Shown: positions 1 through 8,969, numbered from the stretch's first letter. The stretch: 64,000 nt of DNA from Bradyrhizobium sp. 21 (GCF_023073335.1 NZ_JADPJG010000015.1:401200-465199), one strand, 5' to 3'. Translations and numbers: made by a program. The notes: generated from the sequence alone by a model not told the origin.

Positions 1-1
1 G

Positions 2-286
2 GCCGCGCGGACCACCGCAGGCCAGGCCGCCTACAATGTCGCGCCGCTGACGGTCGGATCCTATTTCCAGAAGATCAACTGCTTCTGCTTCACCGAGCAG
101 ACCATGGCGCCCGGCGAGACGCGCGAGATGCCCGTCGTGTTCTACGTCGATCCGTCGATCGCCGACGACCACGAGAACGACGGGCTCAACACCATCACGC
201 TGTCCTACACGTTCTATCCGGTGCGCGATCCGGTGGTGAAGCCGGTCGCAGCCAGTGAAGACGACAAACGCAAGGGAAATCTCTGA
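2..286 (+). CDS. ctaG: Cytochrome c oxidase assembly protein CtaG (Cox11), 3' part
   Basis: This is the C-terminal 94 residues of a Cox11/CtaG protein; the 5' end lies before the window. The frame is open from base 2. It contains the copper-binding CFCF motif (KINCFCFTEQ), then PGE and the MPVVFYVDP segment, all hallmarks of Cox11, which delivers copper to the CuB site of cytochrome oxidase subunit I from the periplasmic face of the inner membrane. It sits 79 bp upstream of the subunit III gene on the same strand, as in other alphaproteobacterial cox clusters. Confidence 0.93.
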   Translation, partial: AARTTAGQAAYNVAPLTVGSYFQKINCFCFTEQTMAPGETREMPVVFYVDPSIADDHENDGLNTITLSYTFYPVRDPVVKPVAASEDDKRKGNL

Positions 287-365
287 TCGCCGGGCGCACG
301 CCCGCGGGGTTGGAAACAAGGGGATAAGTGCCGGACAGGCACGGGATTGAGGAGCGAGACCGCAA

Positions 366-1223
366 ATGGCAACGGCGCACACCAAGCATCACGACTACCA
401 TCTGGTCGATCCCTCCCCGTGGCCCGTCGTCGGCTCGATCTCGGCCTTCATCATGGCGGTCGGCGCGATCACCTGGATGCACCACATGTTCTCGGCTGCG
501 CCGATCATCTTCGGCGTCGGCACCGTCGGCGTGCTCTACACCATGGCGAGCTGGTGGGGCGACGTCATCAGGGAAGCCCAGTACAAGGGCGACCACACCC
601 GCGTGGTACAGATCAGCCACCGCTACGGCATGATCCTGTTCATCGCCTCCGAGGTGATGTTCTTCGTCGCCTGGTTCTGGGCCTATTTCAACGCGGCGCT
701 GTTCCCGGCCGATGCCGTTCATGCGACCCGCGAAGCCCTGTTCGGCGGCGTATGGCCGCCGAAGGGCATCGAGACCTTCGATCCCTGGCATCTGCCGCTT
801 CTGAACACGCTGATCCTGCTGACATCAGGCACCACGGTGACCTGGGCCCACCATGCGCTGCTCGAGAACGATCGCCAGGGCCTGAAATATGGCCTGATCC
901 TCACCGTCGTGCTCGGCGCGCTCTTCACCTGCGTGCAGGCCTATGAGTACAGCCACGCGGCATTCTCGTTCGGCGGCAACGTCTACGGCGCAACTTTCTT
1001 CATGGCGACCGGCTTCCACGGTTTCCACGTGCTGGTCGGCACCATCTTCCTGCTGGTCTGCCTGTTCCGCGCCTATGCCGGCCATTTCTCGCCGACGCAG
1101 CATCTCGGCTTCGAGTTCGCCGCCTGGTACTGGCACTTCGTCGACGTGGTCTGGCTGTTCCTGTTCCTCTGCATCTATGTCTGGGGACACGGCGCCGAGA
1201 CCATGGCCCACGGCGCGCATTGA
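366..1223 (+). CDS. ctaE: Cytochrome c oxidase subunit III
   Basis: This 285-residue polytopic protein is subunit III of an aa3-type cytochrome c oxidase. It has about seven hydrophobic segments. Conserved stretches include WWGDVIREA near residue 60, MLFIASEVMFF-like sequence near residue 95, the FHGFHVLVG motif near residue 215 and the terminal WYWHFVDVVWLFLF segment. The start follows a GAGGAG-type ribosome site about 12 bp upstream. The gene follows ctaG and is followed by a rho-independent terminator, so it probably ends the main cox transcript. Subunit III stabilises the catalytic subunit and feeds protons to it. Confidence 0.97.
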   Translation: MATAHTKHHDYHLVDPSPWPVVGSISAFIMAVGAITWMHHMFSAAPIIFGVGTVGVLYTMASWWGDVIREAQYKGDHTRVVQISHRYGMILFIASEVMFFVAWFWAYFNAALFPADAVHATREALFGGVWPPKGIETFDPWHLPLLNTLILLTSGTTVTWAHHALLENDRQGLKYGLILTVVLGALFTCVQAYEYSHAAFSFGGNVYGATFFMATGFHGFHVLVGTIFLLVCLFRAYAGHFSPTQHLGFEFAAWYWHFVDVVWLFLFLCIYVWGHGAETMAHGAH

Positions 1224-1247
1224 GCAAGCCGAAATCGGATCGAGCGA

Positions 1248-1271
1248 GGGCGGCCGCAGGGCCGCCCTTTT
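1248..1271 (+). terminator. Rho-independent terminator after ctaE
   Basis: A 7-bp GC stem (1248-1254 pairing with 1261-1267) with a short loop is followed by TTTT. It lies 25 bp after the ctaE stop codon. Confidence 0.75.
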
Positions 1272-1322
1272 GCTTTCCTGCTGCCGCGGGCGGCGGCAGA
1301 AACTGTGATAGAGTCCGCCATC

Positions 1323-1724
1323 ATGAACGACACTGCCGGCCCGTCCGAGCCTGAGACCACCGTCCTGCAAAGCGCGCTGCGCGGGCTTGCCTGCAAATGT
1401 CCGCGTTGCGGCCAGGGCAAGCTCTATGCGGGCTTCCTGACGCTCGCGCCTTCCTGCGACCGTTGCGGCCTCGACTATGCCTTCATCGACACCGGCGACG
1501 GTCCGGCGATCTTCATCATCATGCTGGCCGGTGCGATCGTGGTCGGCTGCGCGCTCGTCGTCGAGGTCAAGTATCAGCCGCCGTACTGGCTGCACGCGGT
1601 GCTGTGGCTGCCGCTGATCCTCGCCACCACGCTATTGCCGCTGCGCGCGATGAAGTCGCTGCTGATCGCGCTGCAATTCCATCACAAGGCGGCGCCGGGC
1701 CGGCTGGTCGACCGCGCGAAATGA
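1323..1724 (+). CDS. DUF983 family membrane protein
   Basis: This is a 133-residue protein of the DUF983 family, which commonly lies in alphaproteobacterial cox clusters. Its function is unknown. Near residues 20-45 there are two CxxC pairs (CKCPRCGQGKL and CDRCGLDY) that look like a zinc ribbon, followed by two hydrophobic segments. An ATG 18 bp further upstream is possible, but the one at 1323 gives the usual family N-terminus. The stop codon overlaps the SURF1 start (ATGA), so the two are probably co-translated and act in oxidase biogenesis or its membrane environment (inference). Confidence 0.85.
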   Translation: MNDTAGPSEPETTVLQSALRGLACKCPRCGQGKLYAGFLTLAPSCDRCGLDYAFIDTGDGPAIFIIMLAGAIVVGCALVVEVKYQPPYWLHAVLWLPLILATTLLPLRAMKSLLIALQFHHKAAPGRLVDRAK

Positions 1725-2473
1725 ACGAGACCGCGCGCAAGCCCCGCGTGGCCGGCTTCGCGCTGTTCACGCTCTTCCTGGCCGCGATCTGCGTCGCGCT
1801 CGGCCTCTGGCAATTGCAGCGCCGGACCGCCAAGCACGACCTCGTTGCCGCACTCACCGAGCGCCTTGCGGAGGCACCGGTCGCGCTGCCGCCACCGGCG
1901 CAATGGGCCGCGCTCAAGCCCGCGCGCGACGAATTCCGCCGCGTCAGCTTGACTGCGACTTACGCAGCCCTGCCCGATGCGATGGTCTATTCCTCCGGAT
2001 CCGCCGTGCGCAAGGACGCCTCGAGCCCCGGCACCTGGGCGTTCCTGCCGGCGCGGCTTCCAACCGGCGAGGTGGTCGTGATCGATGCGGGCTTCGTCGA
2101 GAACACCATGCAGGACCGCAGCGTCGAGGATCGCGCGGTGAAGAAGCTCGTGACCGGCGCGCCTGTCATGCTCACCGGCTATCTTCGCTTTCCAGAGCCG
2201 CCGAGCTGGATGACGCCCGCCGAGAATCGCGACAAGCGGCTGTGGTTCGTGCGCGATCATCTGGCGATCGCAAGTGCGCTCGGCTGGGGCGCGGTTGCGC
2301 CGTTCTACATCGATCTGGAACACCCCGCGCCGGAGAATGGCATCCCGCGTCCTGGGCCGCTCGACGTGCATCTCAAGGACGATCATCTGCAATACGCCAT
2401 CACCTGGTTCGCGCTCGCGGGCGCGGTGCTGATCGCGTTCGGCGTCTGGGTGAGGGGACGGCGCCCGGCTTGA
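1721..2473 (+). CDS. surf1: SURF1 family cytochrome oxidase assembly protein
   Basis: This is a 250-residue SURF1 homologue, needed for heme a insertion into and assembly of aa3 oxidase. It has the typical architecture: an N-terminal transmembrane helix (about residues 12-30) ending in LGLWQLQRR, a large periplasmic domain with the VIDAGFV motif, and a C-terminal transmembrane helix (YAITWFALAGAVLIAFGVWV). The start codon overlaps the stop of the DUF983 gene by 4 bp. The ispH gene that I recall following surf1 in some relatives is not present here. Confidence 0.93.
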   Translation: MNETARKPRVAGFALFTLFLAAICVALGLWQLQRRTAKHDLVAALTERLAEAPVALPPPAQWAALKPARDEFRRVSLTATYAALPDAMVYSSGSAVRKDASSPGTWAFLPARLPTGEVVVIDAGFVENTMQDRSVEDRAVKKLVTGAPVMLTGYLRFPEPPSWMTPAENRDKRLWFVRDHLAIASALGWGAVAPFYIDLEHPAPENGIPRPGPLDVHLKDDHLQYAITWFALAGAVLIAFGVWVRGRRPA

Positions 2474-2588
2474 AATATCCGTAGGTTTCCGGAGGGAACC
2501 CGGTATCGCCCGGGGTTTATTATTCAGCGCATATTCACGAGTGTGGCCCTAAGCCGCAGGAAATTTTCGCGGCAGTCAGGATTTTGGC

Positions 2589-2954
2589 GTGAGCGATTTC
2601 GACCAGATGGGAATTGTCGTCGACTGGGTGGACGCCTGCCGCAATGGCGACCTCGCGACGCTGCTCGACCTCTATGCAGACGACGCCCAGGTCGAATGCA
2701 CGTGCAATGGCACGCAGCATTATCGCGGCCGGGGCGAGCTCGAAGCCTATTGGGGACCGCGGCTCAGCACCTTCTCGTCGGCAGGCTTCGGCCTGGAAGA
2801 GATCAATCCCGTGGCCCACGGCGTCGATCTCGAATATTCCGTCGCCGGCGCGCTGCGCATTCGCGCCTCGTTTTGCTTCAGCTCCGAAGGCAAGATCTAC
2901 AGCACATTGTGCGAGCCGGCGCGACAGAACGCGCACAGCGGCTGCGCGTGCTAG
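2589..2954 (+). CDS. NTF2-like (SnoaL-type) protein
   Basis: This 121-residue protein has the small alpha/beta cone pattern of nuclear transport factor 2 / SnoaL-like proteins: an early helix (VVDWVDACRNGDLATLLDLYADDAQVEC) followed by beta strands. It starts with GTG. The C-terminus is cysteine-containing (HSGCAC). Its 3' end overlaps the 3' end of the convergent histidine kinase gene by 4 bp. The ligand or reaction cannot be told from sequence; many such proteins are small isomerases or binding proteins. Confidence 0.7.
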   Translation: MSDFDQMGIVVDWVDACRNGDLATLLDLYADDAQVECTCNGTQHYRGRGELEAYWGPRLSTFSSAGFGLEEINPVAHGVDLEYSVAGALRIRASFCFSSEGKIYSTLCEPARQNAHSGCAC

Positions 2955-4315
2955 CTAGCCGCGACTGGCGCCTCGCGTGCCGGTTCGGCGGGAAGGCGGC
3001 AGCGCACATAGGTTCGTTCGTCCGCGCGCAGCAGTGACAGCGATCCGCTGAGCGCGCGCACGCGCTCATGCATGCCGGTCAGGCCGCGGCCGAAGACGTT
3101 GTCCTCGGGAAAGCCGCTACCGTTGTCGGAGATCTCGATGGTGAGCACCTCGCCGGCAATTGTCGCCTGCACATGGGCGTTGCTGGCTCCGGCATGGCGC
3201 AGCACGTTGGTCAGCGCCTCCTGAATCAGGCGATAGACGGTCTGGGCCAGCGGTCCGTCGATCTCGTTCAGCGCAGGATCGATCGTGTCCGTCAGGCCGA
3301 TATGCGGTGCCTGCCTGCGAAAGTTACGGAGTAGCGTCTGCACGCTGGTCTCCAGGCCCAGTTCCTCGATGTAGAGTGGCCGCAACCGGTCGAGGATACG
3401 GCGGTTGGTCTGCTGCAGCGCCTCGACTGATTGCAACACCTCCTGAGCCGAACTGCCCAGATCTCCTGCCGAAGGCGAGGCCTCGACCAACGCGATCGTG
3501 CCGGCGCGGATGCCGAACAGCAGCGGGCCGAGCTCGTCGTGCAGTTCGCGCGCGAGATCGCGCCGCTCGTCGTCCTGGAGCGACACCAGGCGGTGCAGCA
3601 GGTCGCGATTGTCCTGGCTCAATTGCGCCAGCGTCGCGGCCAGCGCATTGGCCTCCTCGCAGCTTTGCCGGATTTCCGGCGGTCCGGCGACCGGGATCGG
3701 CGTTGCGTAGTCGCCGCCCCGTAACCGCGTCAGCCCTTCGGCGAGATATTGCAGCGGACGCAGGGCCGATCCCGCGAACACATAGGCAATGGTGCCGGTG
3801 AGCACCATCAGCATTGCGATGAGGCTGGTGAGCGCTAGAAAGCCGATCCACTTCTCGAACAGATCGGCCGACAGGTCCGGCAGAAAGACGAGATCGCCGA
3901 CCCGCTGGTCGTCGATCATGACCGGAACTGCCACGCCCATATCCGGAATGGTGAGCCGATCGACAAACCATCGCGGCACGCCATGCGGCCTGCGCAGGCC
4001 GTCCCTCGCTGAGGGCTTAGGACCCCCTGCCACAGCCCGGAATTGGATATCGGAGGAGATGTCCAGAGAGTGGACAAAGGCCTCGAGGGTCTGCTGCGGA
4101 TTGTTCGAGCTGCGCAGGGTGTCGTTGAGCGCCGCGGCCACCGTTCGGGTCAAACGCCGCGCCGGCTCGTTCTCGTCGGCCAGTTGGTCGGTTGTGAAGG
4201 TCTGGAGCAGCACGCCGCCCATGATCAGCGCGGCGAGGAAGCTCATGCCGAGCGGCAGAAACAATTGGGTCCTGAACGAGAGGCGTTGCCACATTAGGTC
4301 AATTCTAACGCGCAT
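2951..4315 (-). CDS. Membrane sensor histidine kinase (HisKA_3 / NarX-UhpB type)
   Basis: This is a 454-residue inner-membrane sensor kinase. There is a transmembrane helix at about residues 17-38, a periplasmic sensor region to about residue 155, a second helix (157-180), a HAMP-like linker, then a HisKA_3 dimerisation domain with the phospho-accepting His259 in RRDLARELHDELGP. The GHKL ATPase domain has QEALTNVLRHAG and DNGSGF motifs. A second ATG at 4294 is an alternative start. It is divergent from the NarL-type regulator at 4380, its probable partner. The signal is unknown; the position beside the oxidase assembly genes suggests a respiratory or redox cue, which is only inference. Confidence 0.9.
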   Translation of the reverse strand: MRVRIDLMWQRLSFRTQLFLPLGMSFLAALIMGGVLLQTFTTDQLADENEPARRLTRTVAAALNDTLRSSNNPQQTLEAFVHSLDISSDIQFRAVAGGPKPSARDGLRRPHGVPRWFVDRLTIPDMGVAVPVMIDDQRVGDLVFLPDLSADLFEKWIGFLALTSLIAMLMVLTGTIAYVFAGSALRPLQYLAEGLTRLRGGDYATPIPVAGPPEIRQSCEEANALAATLAQLSQDNRDLLHRLVSLQDDERRDLARELHDELGPLLFGIRAGTIALVEASPSAGDLGSSAQEVLQSVEALQQTNRRILDRLRPLYIEELGLETSVQTLLRNFRRQAPHIGLTDTIDPALNEIDGPLAQTVYRLIQEALTNVLRHAGASNAHVQATIAGEVLTIEISDNGSGFPEDNVFGRGLTGMHERVRALSGSLSLLRADERTYVRCRLPAEPAREAPVAAS

Positions 4316-4379
4316 TGGCCGGTTTTGCTCTTTCCATTTGTTCCCGGCGGTTTATGAGTCGAAAAACAAGAGAGCTGCA

Positions 4380-5024
4380 ATGCAAGATACTGCCAAGCCG
4401 GCAACCAGAGTCCTGATTGTCGACGACCATCCCGTGGTGCTGTCAGGTTGCCGGACCCTGTTCGCATCCGACCATTCGATCCGGATCGACGAGGCCAGCG
4501 ACGCCAAATCCGGGCATCGCGCCTATGTCAGCAAGCGGCCGGATGTCACCGTGATCGACATCAGCCTGCCCGATGTGTCCGGCTTTGAACTGATGCGGCG
4601 CATTCGCAAGGACGATCCCGACGCCAAGATCATCATGTTCAGCATGAACGACGATCCGGCCTTCGTGGTGCGGGCGGTCGAGCTTGGGGCGCAGGGCTAT
4701 GTCTCCAAGGGCGACGATCCCAGGATCCTGCTCAAGGCAGTGCGCAAGGTGGTCGCGGGCGATAATTTCATCTCGCCGCAGCTCGCGGAAGCCGTGACAT
4801 TCTCCGGCGCGGCGATCAAGGCCAATCCTGCCTCGCAGATGACGCCGCGGGAGCTCGAGATTCTTCGCCTGCTGGGTCGAGGCGACAAGATCGTCGAGGT
4901 CGCCGAGGCGCTCGGTATCTCCTACAAGACCGTCGCCAACACCACGTCCCTGCTCAAGCAGAAGCTTGGCGCCAAGAACCATTCCGACCTGATCCGGATC
5001 GCGGTGGAAATCGGGATGAACTGA
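4380..5024 (+). CDS. NarL/FixJ-family response regulator
   Basis: This is a 214-residue two-domain regulator. The receiver domain has the acidic pair in VLIVDDHP, the phospho-acceptor Asp60 in VTVIDISLPD and the conserved Lys in GYVSKGDD. The LuxR-type helix-turn-helix is at residues 145-205 (TPRELEILRLLGRGDKIVEVAEALGIS). The open frame extends far upstream over the antisense strand of the kinase gene, but the ATG at 4380 gives the correct receiver N-terminus. It is divergent from the histidine kinase, with 64 bp between starts, and the two most likely form a phosphorelay. Confidence 0.92.
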   Translation: MQDTAKPATRVLIVDDHPVVLSGCRTLFASDHSIRIDEASDAKSGHRAYVSKRPDVTVIDISLPDVSGFELMRRIRKDDPDAKIIMFSMNDDPAFVVRAVELGAQGYVSKGDDPRILLKAVRKVVAGDNFISPQLAEAVTFSGAAIKANPASQMTPRELEILRLLGRGDKIVEVAEALGISYKTVANTTSLLKQKLGAKNHSDLIRIAVEIGMN

Positions 5025-5352
5025 CACCCGGGGTACTGGCGGCGGGGCACTGGCGGCCCGGAGACGAGACACTGGCGGGCCAGGGGAGTGGCGCCCGAGG
5101 CGCCGAACCGGCTGCTCCAGGATGCCGCCGGTTCGGCGGGGCGGATCCGTCTCTGCGCCAGCCGGGCAATGCATGGAGAGCGCCGACACCATCCGCCGAC
5201 ACAATGGGTCGAGCTGGCATTGGTTCCCCAGCTGTCCGCTTGTTTCGGGATAACATGGCAATATGTGGCGAGTAATGGCACGGGCGCGTTGGCCGCAGTC
5301 GGCAGGTGTCGGGAAAAACAGGAACATTTTTTTGCCGACGCGGTTTTCACCC
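5025..5352. other. Gene-free stretch with a long hairpin
   Basis: I see no convincing coding sequence here; the open frame that crosses it has no family resemblance. The part next to the regulator stop is rich in short GGCACTGGCGG-like repeats. A perfect 12-bp inverted repeat (5101-5112 with 5127-5138, 14-nt loop) without a T-run may terminate the regulator transcript or be a Rho-assisted end. Confidence 0.5.
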
Positions 5353-5375
5353 TTGACGATTTCGTGACAGGCGAT

Positions 5376-5491
5376 GAAAGCTTGTGCGAACAGTTTAGCG
5401 GGTCAGCGACCCCGACGAGGCAAACCGGTCTGCACACATCAACGACAGACCTTCCAAGAGAAAGGGCTGCGGCATTGCCGCAGCCCTTTTT
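5376..5491 (+). ncRNA. Candidate small RNA ending in a strong terminator
   Basis: Three successive hairpins lie on the plus strand: GGGTC/GACCC at 5400-5412, GGTCTG/CAGACC at 5427-5451, and the 13-bp terminator stem at 5461-5489 with a T-run. A TTGACG hexamer at 5353-5358 could be a -35 box, but the -10 candidate is weak. No gene ends just upstream of this terminator, so it must serve either a long regulator 3' UTR or an independent RNA. I do not recognise the family. Confidence 0.35.
5461..5491 (+). terminator. Strong rho-independent terminator
   Basis: A 13-bp perfect stem (5461-5473 with 5477-5489), a 3-nt loop and a T5 run that overlaps the end of the stem. It lies 437 bp after the regulator stop and 146 bp before thrC. 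Confidence 0.85.
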
Positions 5492-5637
5492 CGTTGGATG
5501 GTCCCAGACGGGAAGCGGTTTCCCGATGCCGCAAAACACTTTATGGTGGCCCAAAGCCTCCGGCTGTTAACAAGTAATTTCGTAAAATCAAAGGCTTGCG
5601 GATCGAGTCCAGGCTCGACCGGCCTTTGGAGGGCAGT

Positions 5638-7056
5638 TTGACTCGTTATATCTCGACCCGGGGCGAAGCCCCTGAGCTCGGCTTCTGCGACGTGATGCTG
5701 ACCGGGCTTGCCCGCGACGGCGGCCTGTATGTGCCGGCCATCTGGCCGCAACTCTCGACTGAGGCCATCGCCGGCTTCTCCGGTCGTCCCTATTGGGAGG
5801 TCGCGGTCGACGTGATCCGGCCCTTCGTCGGCGGCGAGATCCCGGACGCCGAGCTCGGCCGCATGGCGAACGAGGCCTACGCCACTTTCCGCCATCCGGC
5901 GGTGGTGCCGTTGCGCCAGATGGCGCCGCATCAGTTCGTGCTGGAGCTGTTCCACGGTCCGACGCTCGCCTTCAAGGACGTGGCGATGCAGCTGATCTCG
6001 CGGCTGATGGACCATGTGCTGGCCAAGCGGGGCCAGCGCACCTCCATCGTGGTCGCGACCTCCGGCGACACCGGCGGTGCCGCGGTCGATGCCTTCGCGG
6101 GGCTCGAGAATGTCGATCTCATCGTGCTGTTTCCGCACGGCCGCATCTCCGATGTGCAGCGGCGGATGATGACGACGACGGGCGCGGCCAACGTCCATGC
6201 GCTCGCCATCGAAGGCAATTTCGACGACTGCCAGGCGCTCGTGAAGGGGATGTTCAACAACCATCGCTTCCGCGATGCGACGGCGCTGTCCGGCGTCAAT
6301 TCCATCAATTGGGCGCGTATCGTCGCCCAGGTGGTCTACTATTTCACCTCTGCCGTCGCGGTCGGCGCACCGTCGCGCGCGGTGGACTTCGTGGTGCCGA
6401 CCGGCAATTTCGGCGACATCTTTGCCGGCTATGTCGCCAAGCGCATGGGCCTTCCGGTGCGGACCCTGAGCATCGCCGCCAATGTCAACGACATCCTGGC
6501 GCGCACGCTGAAGACCGGGATCTACGAGGTGCGCGAGGTGCACGCGACGGCGTCGCCATCGATGGACATCCAGATCTCGTCGAATTTCGAGCGGCTGCTG
6601 TTCGAGGCCGGCCGGCGCGATGCCGCCGGCGTGCGCCGTCTCATGGACCAGCTGAAGCAGTCGGGACGCTTCGTGTTGCCCGACGCGACGCTCGCCGCGA
6701 TCCGCGAGGAATTCGACGCCGGCCGCGCCGACGAGACCGAGACCGCGGCCGCGATCCGCGCTGCCTGGCGCGAGGCGGGCGAACTGGTCGATCCCCACAC
6801 CGCGGTCGCGCTTGCTGTCGCCGACCGCGACACCACCGACACGACGGTCCCAAGCATCGTGCTGTCCACCGCCCATCCGGCCAAATTCCCCGACGCGGTC
6901 GAGGCGGCCTGCGGCCAGCGGCCGCAACTGCCGGCCTGGCTCGACGGTCTGATGACCAAATCCGAACACATGAAGGTGATGAAGAACGACCAGGCCGAGG
7001 TCGAGCGGTTCGTGCTGTCGGTCAGCCGCGCCGCAAAACAGGGAGTTGCCGGATGA
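5638..7056 (+). CDS. thrC: Threonine synthase
   Basis: This 472-residue PLP enzyme converts O-phospho-homoserine to threonine and phosphate, the last step of threonine synthesis. The N-terminus TRYISTRGEAPELGF and the LARDGGLYVP segment are typical. The PLP lysine is Lys113 in TLAFKDVAMQ, and the phosphate-binding SGDTGGAA loop follows. The frame is open from 5596, but the TTG at 5638, preceded by GGAGGG 4 bp away, gives the family N-terminus and is chosen as the start. The stop overlaps the ATG of the M16 protease gene, so the two are translationally coupled. Confidence 0.95.
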   Translation: MTRYISTRGEAPELGFCDVMLTGLARDGGLYVPAIWPQLSTEAIAGFSGRPYWEVAVDVIRPFVGGEIPDAELGRMANEAYATFRHPAVVPLRQMAPHQFVLELFHGPTLAFKDVAMQLISRLMDHVLAKRGQRTSIVVATSGDTGGAAVDAFAGLENVDLIVLFPHGRISDVQRRMMTTTGAANVHALAIEGNFDDCQALVKGMFNNHRFRDATALSGVNSINWARIVAQVVYYFTSAVAVGAPSRAVDFVVPTGNFGDIFAGYVAKRMGLPVRTLSIAANVNDILARTLKTGIYEVREVHATASPSMDIQISSNFERLLFEAGRRDAAGVRRLMDQLKQSGRFVLPDATLAAIREEFDAGRADETETAAAIRAAWREAGELVDPHTAVALAVADRDTTDTTVPSIVLSTAHPAKFPDAVEAACGQRPQLPAWLDGLMTKSEHMKVMKNDQAEVERFVLSVSRAAKQGVAG

Positions 7057-8342
7057 GCGTCGAGATTTCCAAGCTTGCCTCCGGCCTGACCGTCGTCACT
7101 GACAAGATGCCCCATCTCGAGACTGCGGCGCTCGGCGTCTGGGCCGGCGTCGGCGGGCGCGACGAGAAGCCCAACGAGCACGGCATCTCGCATCTCCTGG
7201 AACACATGGCGTTCAAGGGCACGACGAAGCGCTCCTCGCGCGAGATCGTGGAGGAGATCGAGGCGGTTGGCGGCGACCTCAATGCCGGCACCTCGACCGA
7301 GACCACGTCCTATTATGCGCGGGTGCTGAAGGCCGACGTGCCGCTCGCGCTCGACGTGCTCGCCGACATCCTCGCTAATCCGGCTTTCGAGCCCGACGAG
7401 CTCGAGCGCGAGAAGAACGTTATCGTGCAGGAGATCGGCGCCGCGCAGGACACGCCCGACGACGTCGTGTTCGAGCACCTCAACGAGCTCTGCTATCCCG
7501 ACCAGCCGATGGGCCGCTCGCTGCTCGGCACTGCGAAGACCTTGCGGGCCTTCACCCGCGATTCGCTGCGCGACTATCTCTCGACGCATTATCGCGGGCC
7601 CGACATGGTGGTGGCGGCGGCAGGTGCCGTCGATCACAAGCAGGTGGTCGCCGAGGTCGAGCACCGCTTTGCCAGTTTCGAGGCGACGCCGGGTCCCAAG
7701 CCGCAATCCGCACAGTTCGGCAAGGGCGGCACCAAGGTGGTGCATCGCGAGCTCGAGCAGGCGCATCTGACGCTGGCGCTGGAAGGCGTGCCGCAGAGCG
7801 ACTTGTCTCTTTTTTCGCTTCAAGTTTTCACCAACATCCTCGGCGGCGGGATGTCGTCGCGGCTGTTCCAGGAGGTGCGCGAGAAGCGCGGCCTCTGCTA
7901 CTCGATCTACTCCTTCCACGCGCCCTATACCGACACCGGCTTCTTCGGTCTCTACACCGGCACCGATCCGGCCGACGCGCCCGAGATGATGGAGGTCGTG
8001 GTCGACATCATGAATGATTCGGTGGAGACCCTGACCGAGGTCGAGATCGCCCGGGCCAAGGCGCAGATGAAGGCGGGCCTGCTGATGGCGCTGGAGAGCT
8101 GCTCGTCCCGCGCCGAGCAGCTCGCCCGGCATGTGCTGGCCTACGGCCGGCCCCAGACCGCCGAGGAGCTGGTGGCCCGGATCGACGCCGTCAGCGTCGA
8201 ATCGACCCGGGATGCAGCGCGTGCACTGCTTTCGCGCAGCCGCCCTGCGGTTGTCGCATTGGGCAGTGGCAGGGGTCTGGACACGGCGGTATCTTTTGCG
8301 GAAGGATTGACCCGGGCACGCGCCAAGGCGCGGCTGCATTAG
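7053..8342 (+). CDS. M16 family zinc protease (mitochondrial processing peptidase-like)
   Basis: This is a 429-residue inverzincin. The inverted zinc motif is HLLEH (His47, Glu50, His51) and the downstream zinc ligand lies in the ELEREKNVIVQEI helix. The second half has the VREKRGLCYSIYSF motif common to processing-peptidase homologues. It overlaps the thrC stop by 4 bp; the thrC-mpp pairing is recurrent in alphaproteobacteria. It is presumably a cytoplasmic oligopeptidase or processing protease; the substrate is unknown. Confidence 0.93.
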   Translation: MSVEISKLASGLTVVTDKMPHLETAALGVWAGVGGRDEKPNEHGISHLLEHMAFKGTTKRSSREIVEEIEAVGGDLNAGTSTETTSYYARVLKADVPLALDVLADILANPAFEPDELEREKNVIVQEIGAAQDTPDDVVFEHLNELCYPDQPMGRSLLGTAKTLRAFTRDSLRDYLSTHYRGPDMVVAAAGAVDHKQVVAEVEHRFASFEATPGPKPQSAQFGKGGTKVVHRELEQAHLTLALEGVPQSDLSLFSLQVFTNILGGGMSSRLFQEVREKRGLCYSIYSFHAPYTDTGFFGLYTGTDPADAPEMMEVVVDIMNDSVETLTEVEIARAKAQMKAGLLMALESCSSRAEQLARHVLAYGRPQTAEELVARIDAVSVESTRDAARALLSRSRPAVVALGSGRGLDTAVSFAEGLTRARAKARLH

Positions 8343-8381
8343 GAGCCGCGCACGGGCTGACCCGCCCCGGGAAGCATCACC

Positions 8382-8969
8382 ATGGCCCTCTTTCGCCTGC
8401 CATCCAGTGGACCTGCCGCCCTCGCGCCGCGCGGCAACGGCCTGTTGCTGCGTGCGCCGCAGATGTCGGACTTCTTGCAGTGGGCGCACCTACGCGAGTC
8501 CAGCCGCGATTACCTGACGCCCTGGGAGCCGATCTGGCCGTCGGACGATCTCACCCGCTCCGGCTTCCGTCGTCGCCTGCGCCGCTATTCCGAGGACATC
8601 TCGGCGGACCGCTCCTATCCCTTTCTGGTCTTCCGCGAGCTCGACGGCGCCATGGTCGGCGGCATCACGCTCGCCAACGTCAGGCGCGGCATCGTCCAGG
8701 CCGGCACCATCGGCTACTGGGTCGGCAAGCCCCACGCCCAGCGCGGCTACATGACGGCCGCGCTGCGGGTGCTGCTGCCAACGCTGTTCGGCGAGCTCAA
8801 TCTGCACCGGGTCGAGGCCGCCTGCATCCCGACCAATGCGCCGTCGATTCGGGTGCTGGAGAAGTGCGGCTTCTCCCGCGAGGGACTGGCGCGCCGCTAT
8901 CTCTGCATCAACGGGGTCTGGCAGGACCATTTGCTGTTCGGCCTGCTGCACGAGGATTTCCGCGGCTGA
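8382..8969 (+). CDS. GNAT family N-acetyltransferase (RimJ-like)
   Basis: This 195-residue protein has the GNAT fold in the RimJ/RimL arrangement: LRAPQMSDFLQW at the N-terminus, the GGITLANVRRG beta hairpin, YWVGKPHAQRGYMTAAL as the acetyl-CoA pyrophosphate loop, and the NLHRVEAACIPTNAPSIRVLEKCGF segment. RimJ acetylates the N-terminus of ribosomal protein S5, but members also act on other proteins or metabolites, so the substrate is uncertain. It lies 39 bp after the M16 protease gene and is probably in the same operon. Confidence 0.87.
   Translation: MALFRLPSSGPAALAPRGNGLLLRAPQMSDFLQWAHLRESSRDYLTPWEPIWPSDDLTRSGFRRRLRRYSEDISADRSYPFLVFRELDGAMVGGITLANVRRGIVQAGTIGYWVGKPHAQRGYMTAALRVLLPTLFGELNLHRVEAACIPTNAPSIRVLEKCGFSREGLARRYLCINGVWQDHLLFGLLHEDFRG

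Noticed and set aside
5088..5570. 160-codon open frame in the gene-free stretch before thrC
   Set aside because: It crosses the strong terminator, has no recognisable family and no ribosome site; composition looks non-coding.
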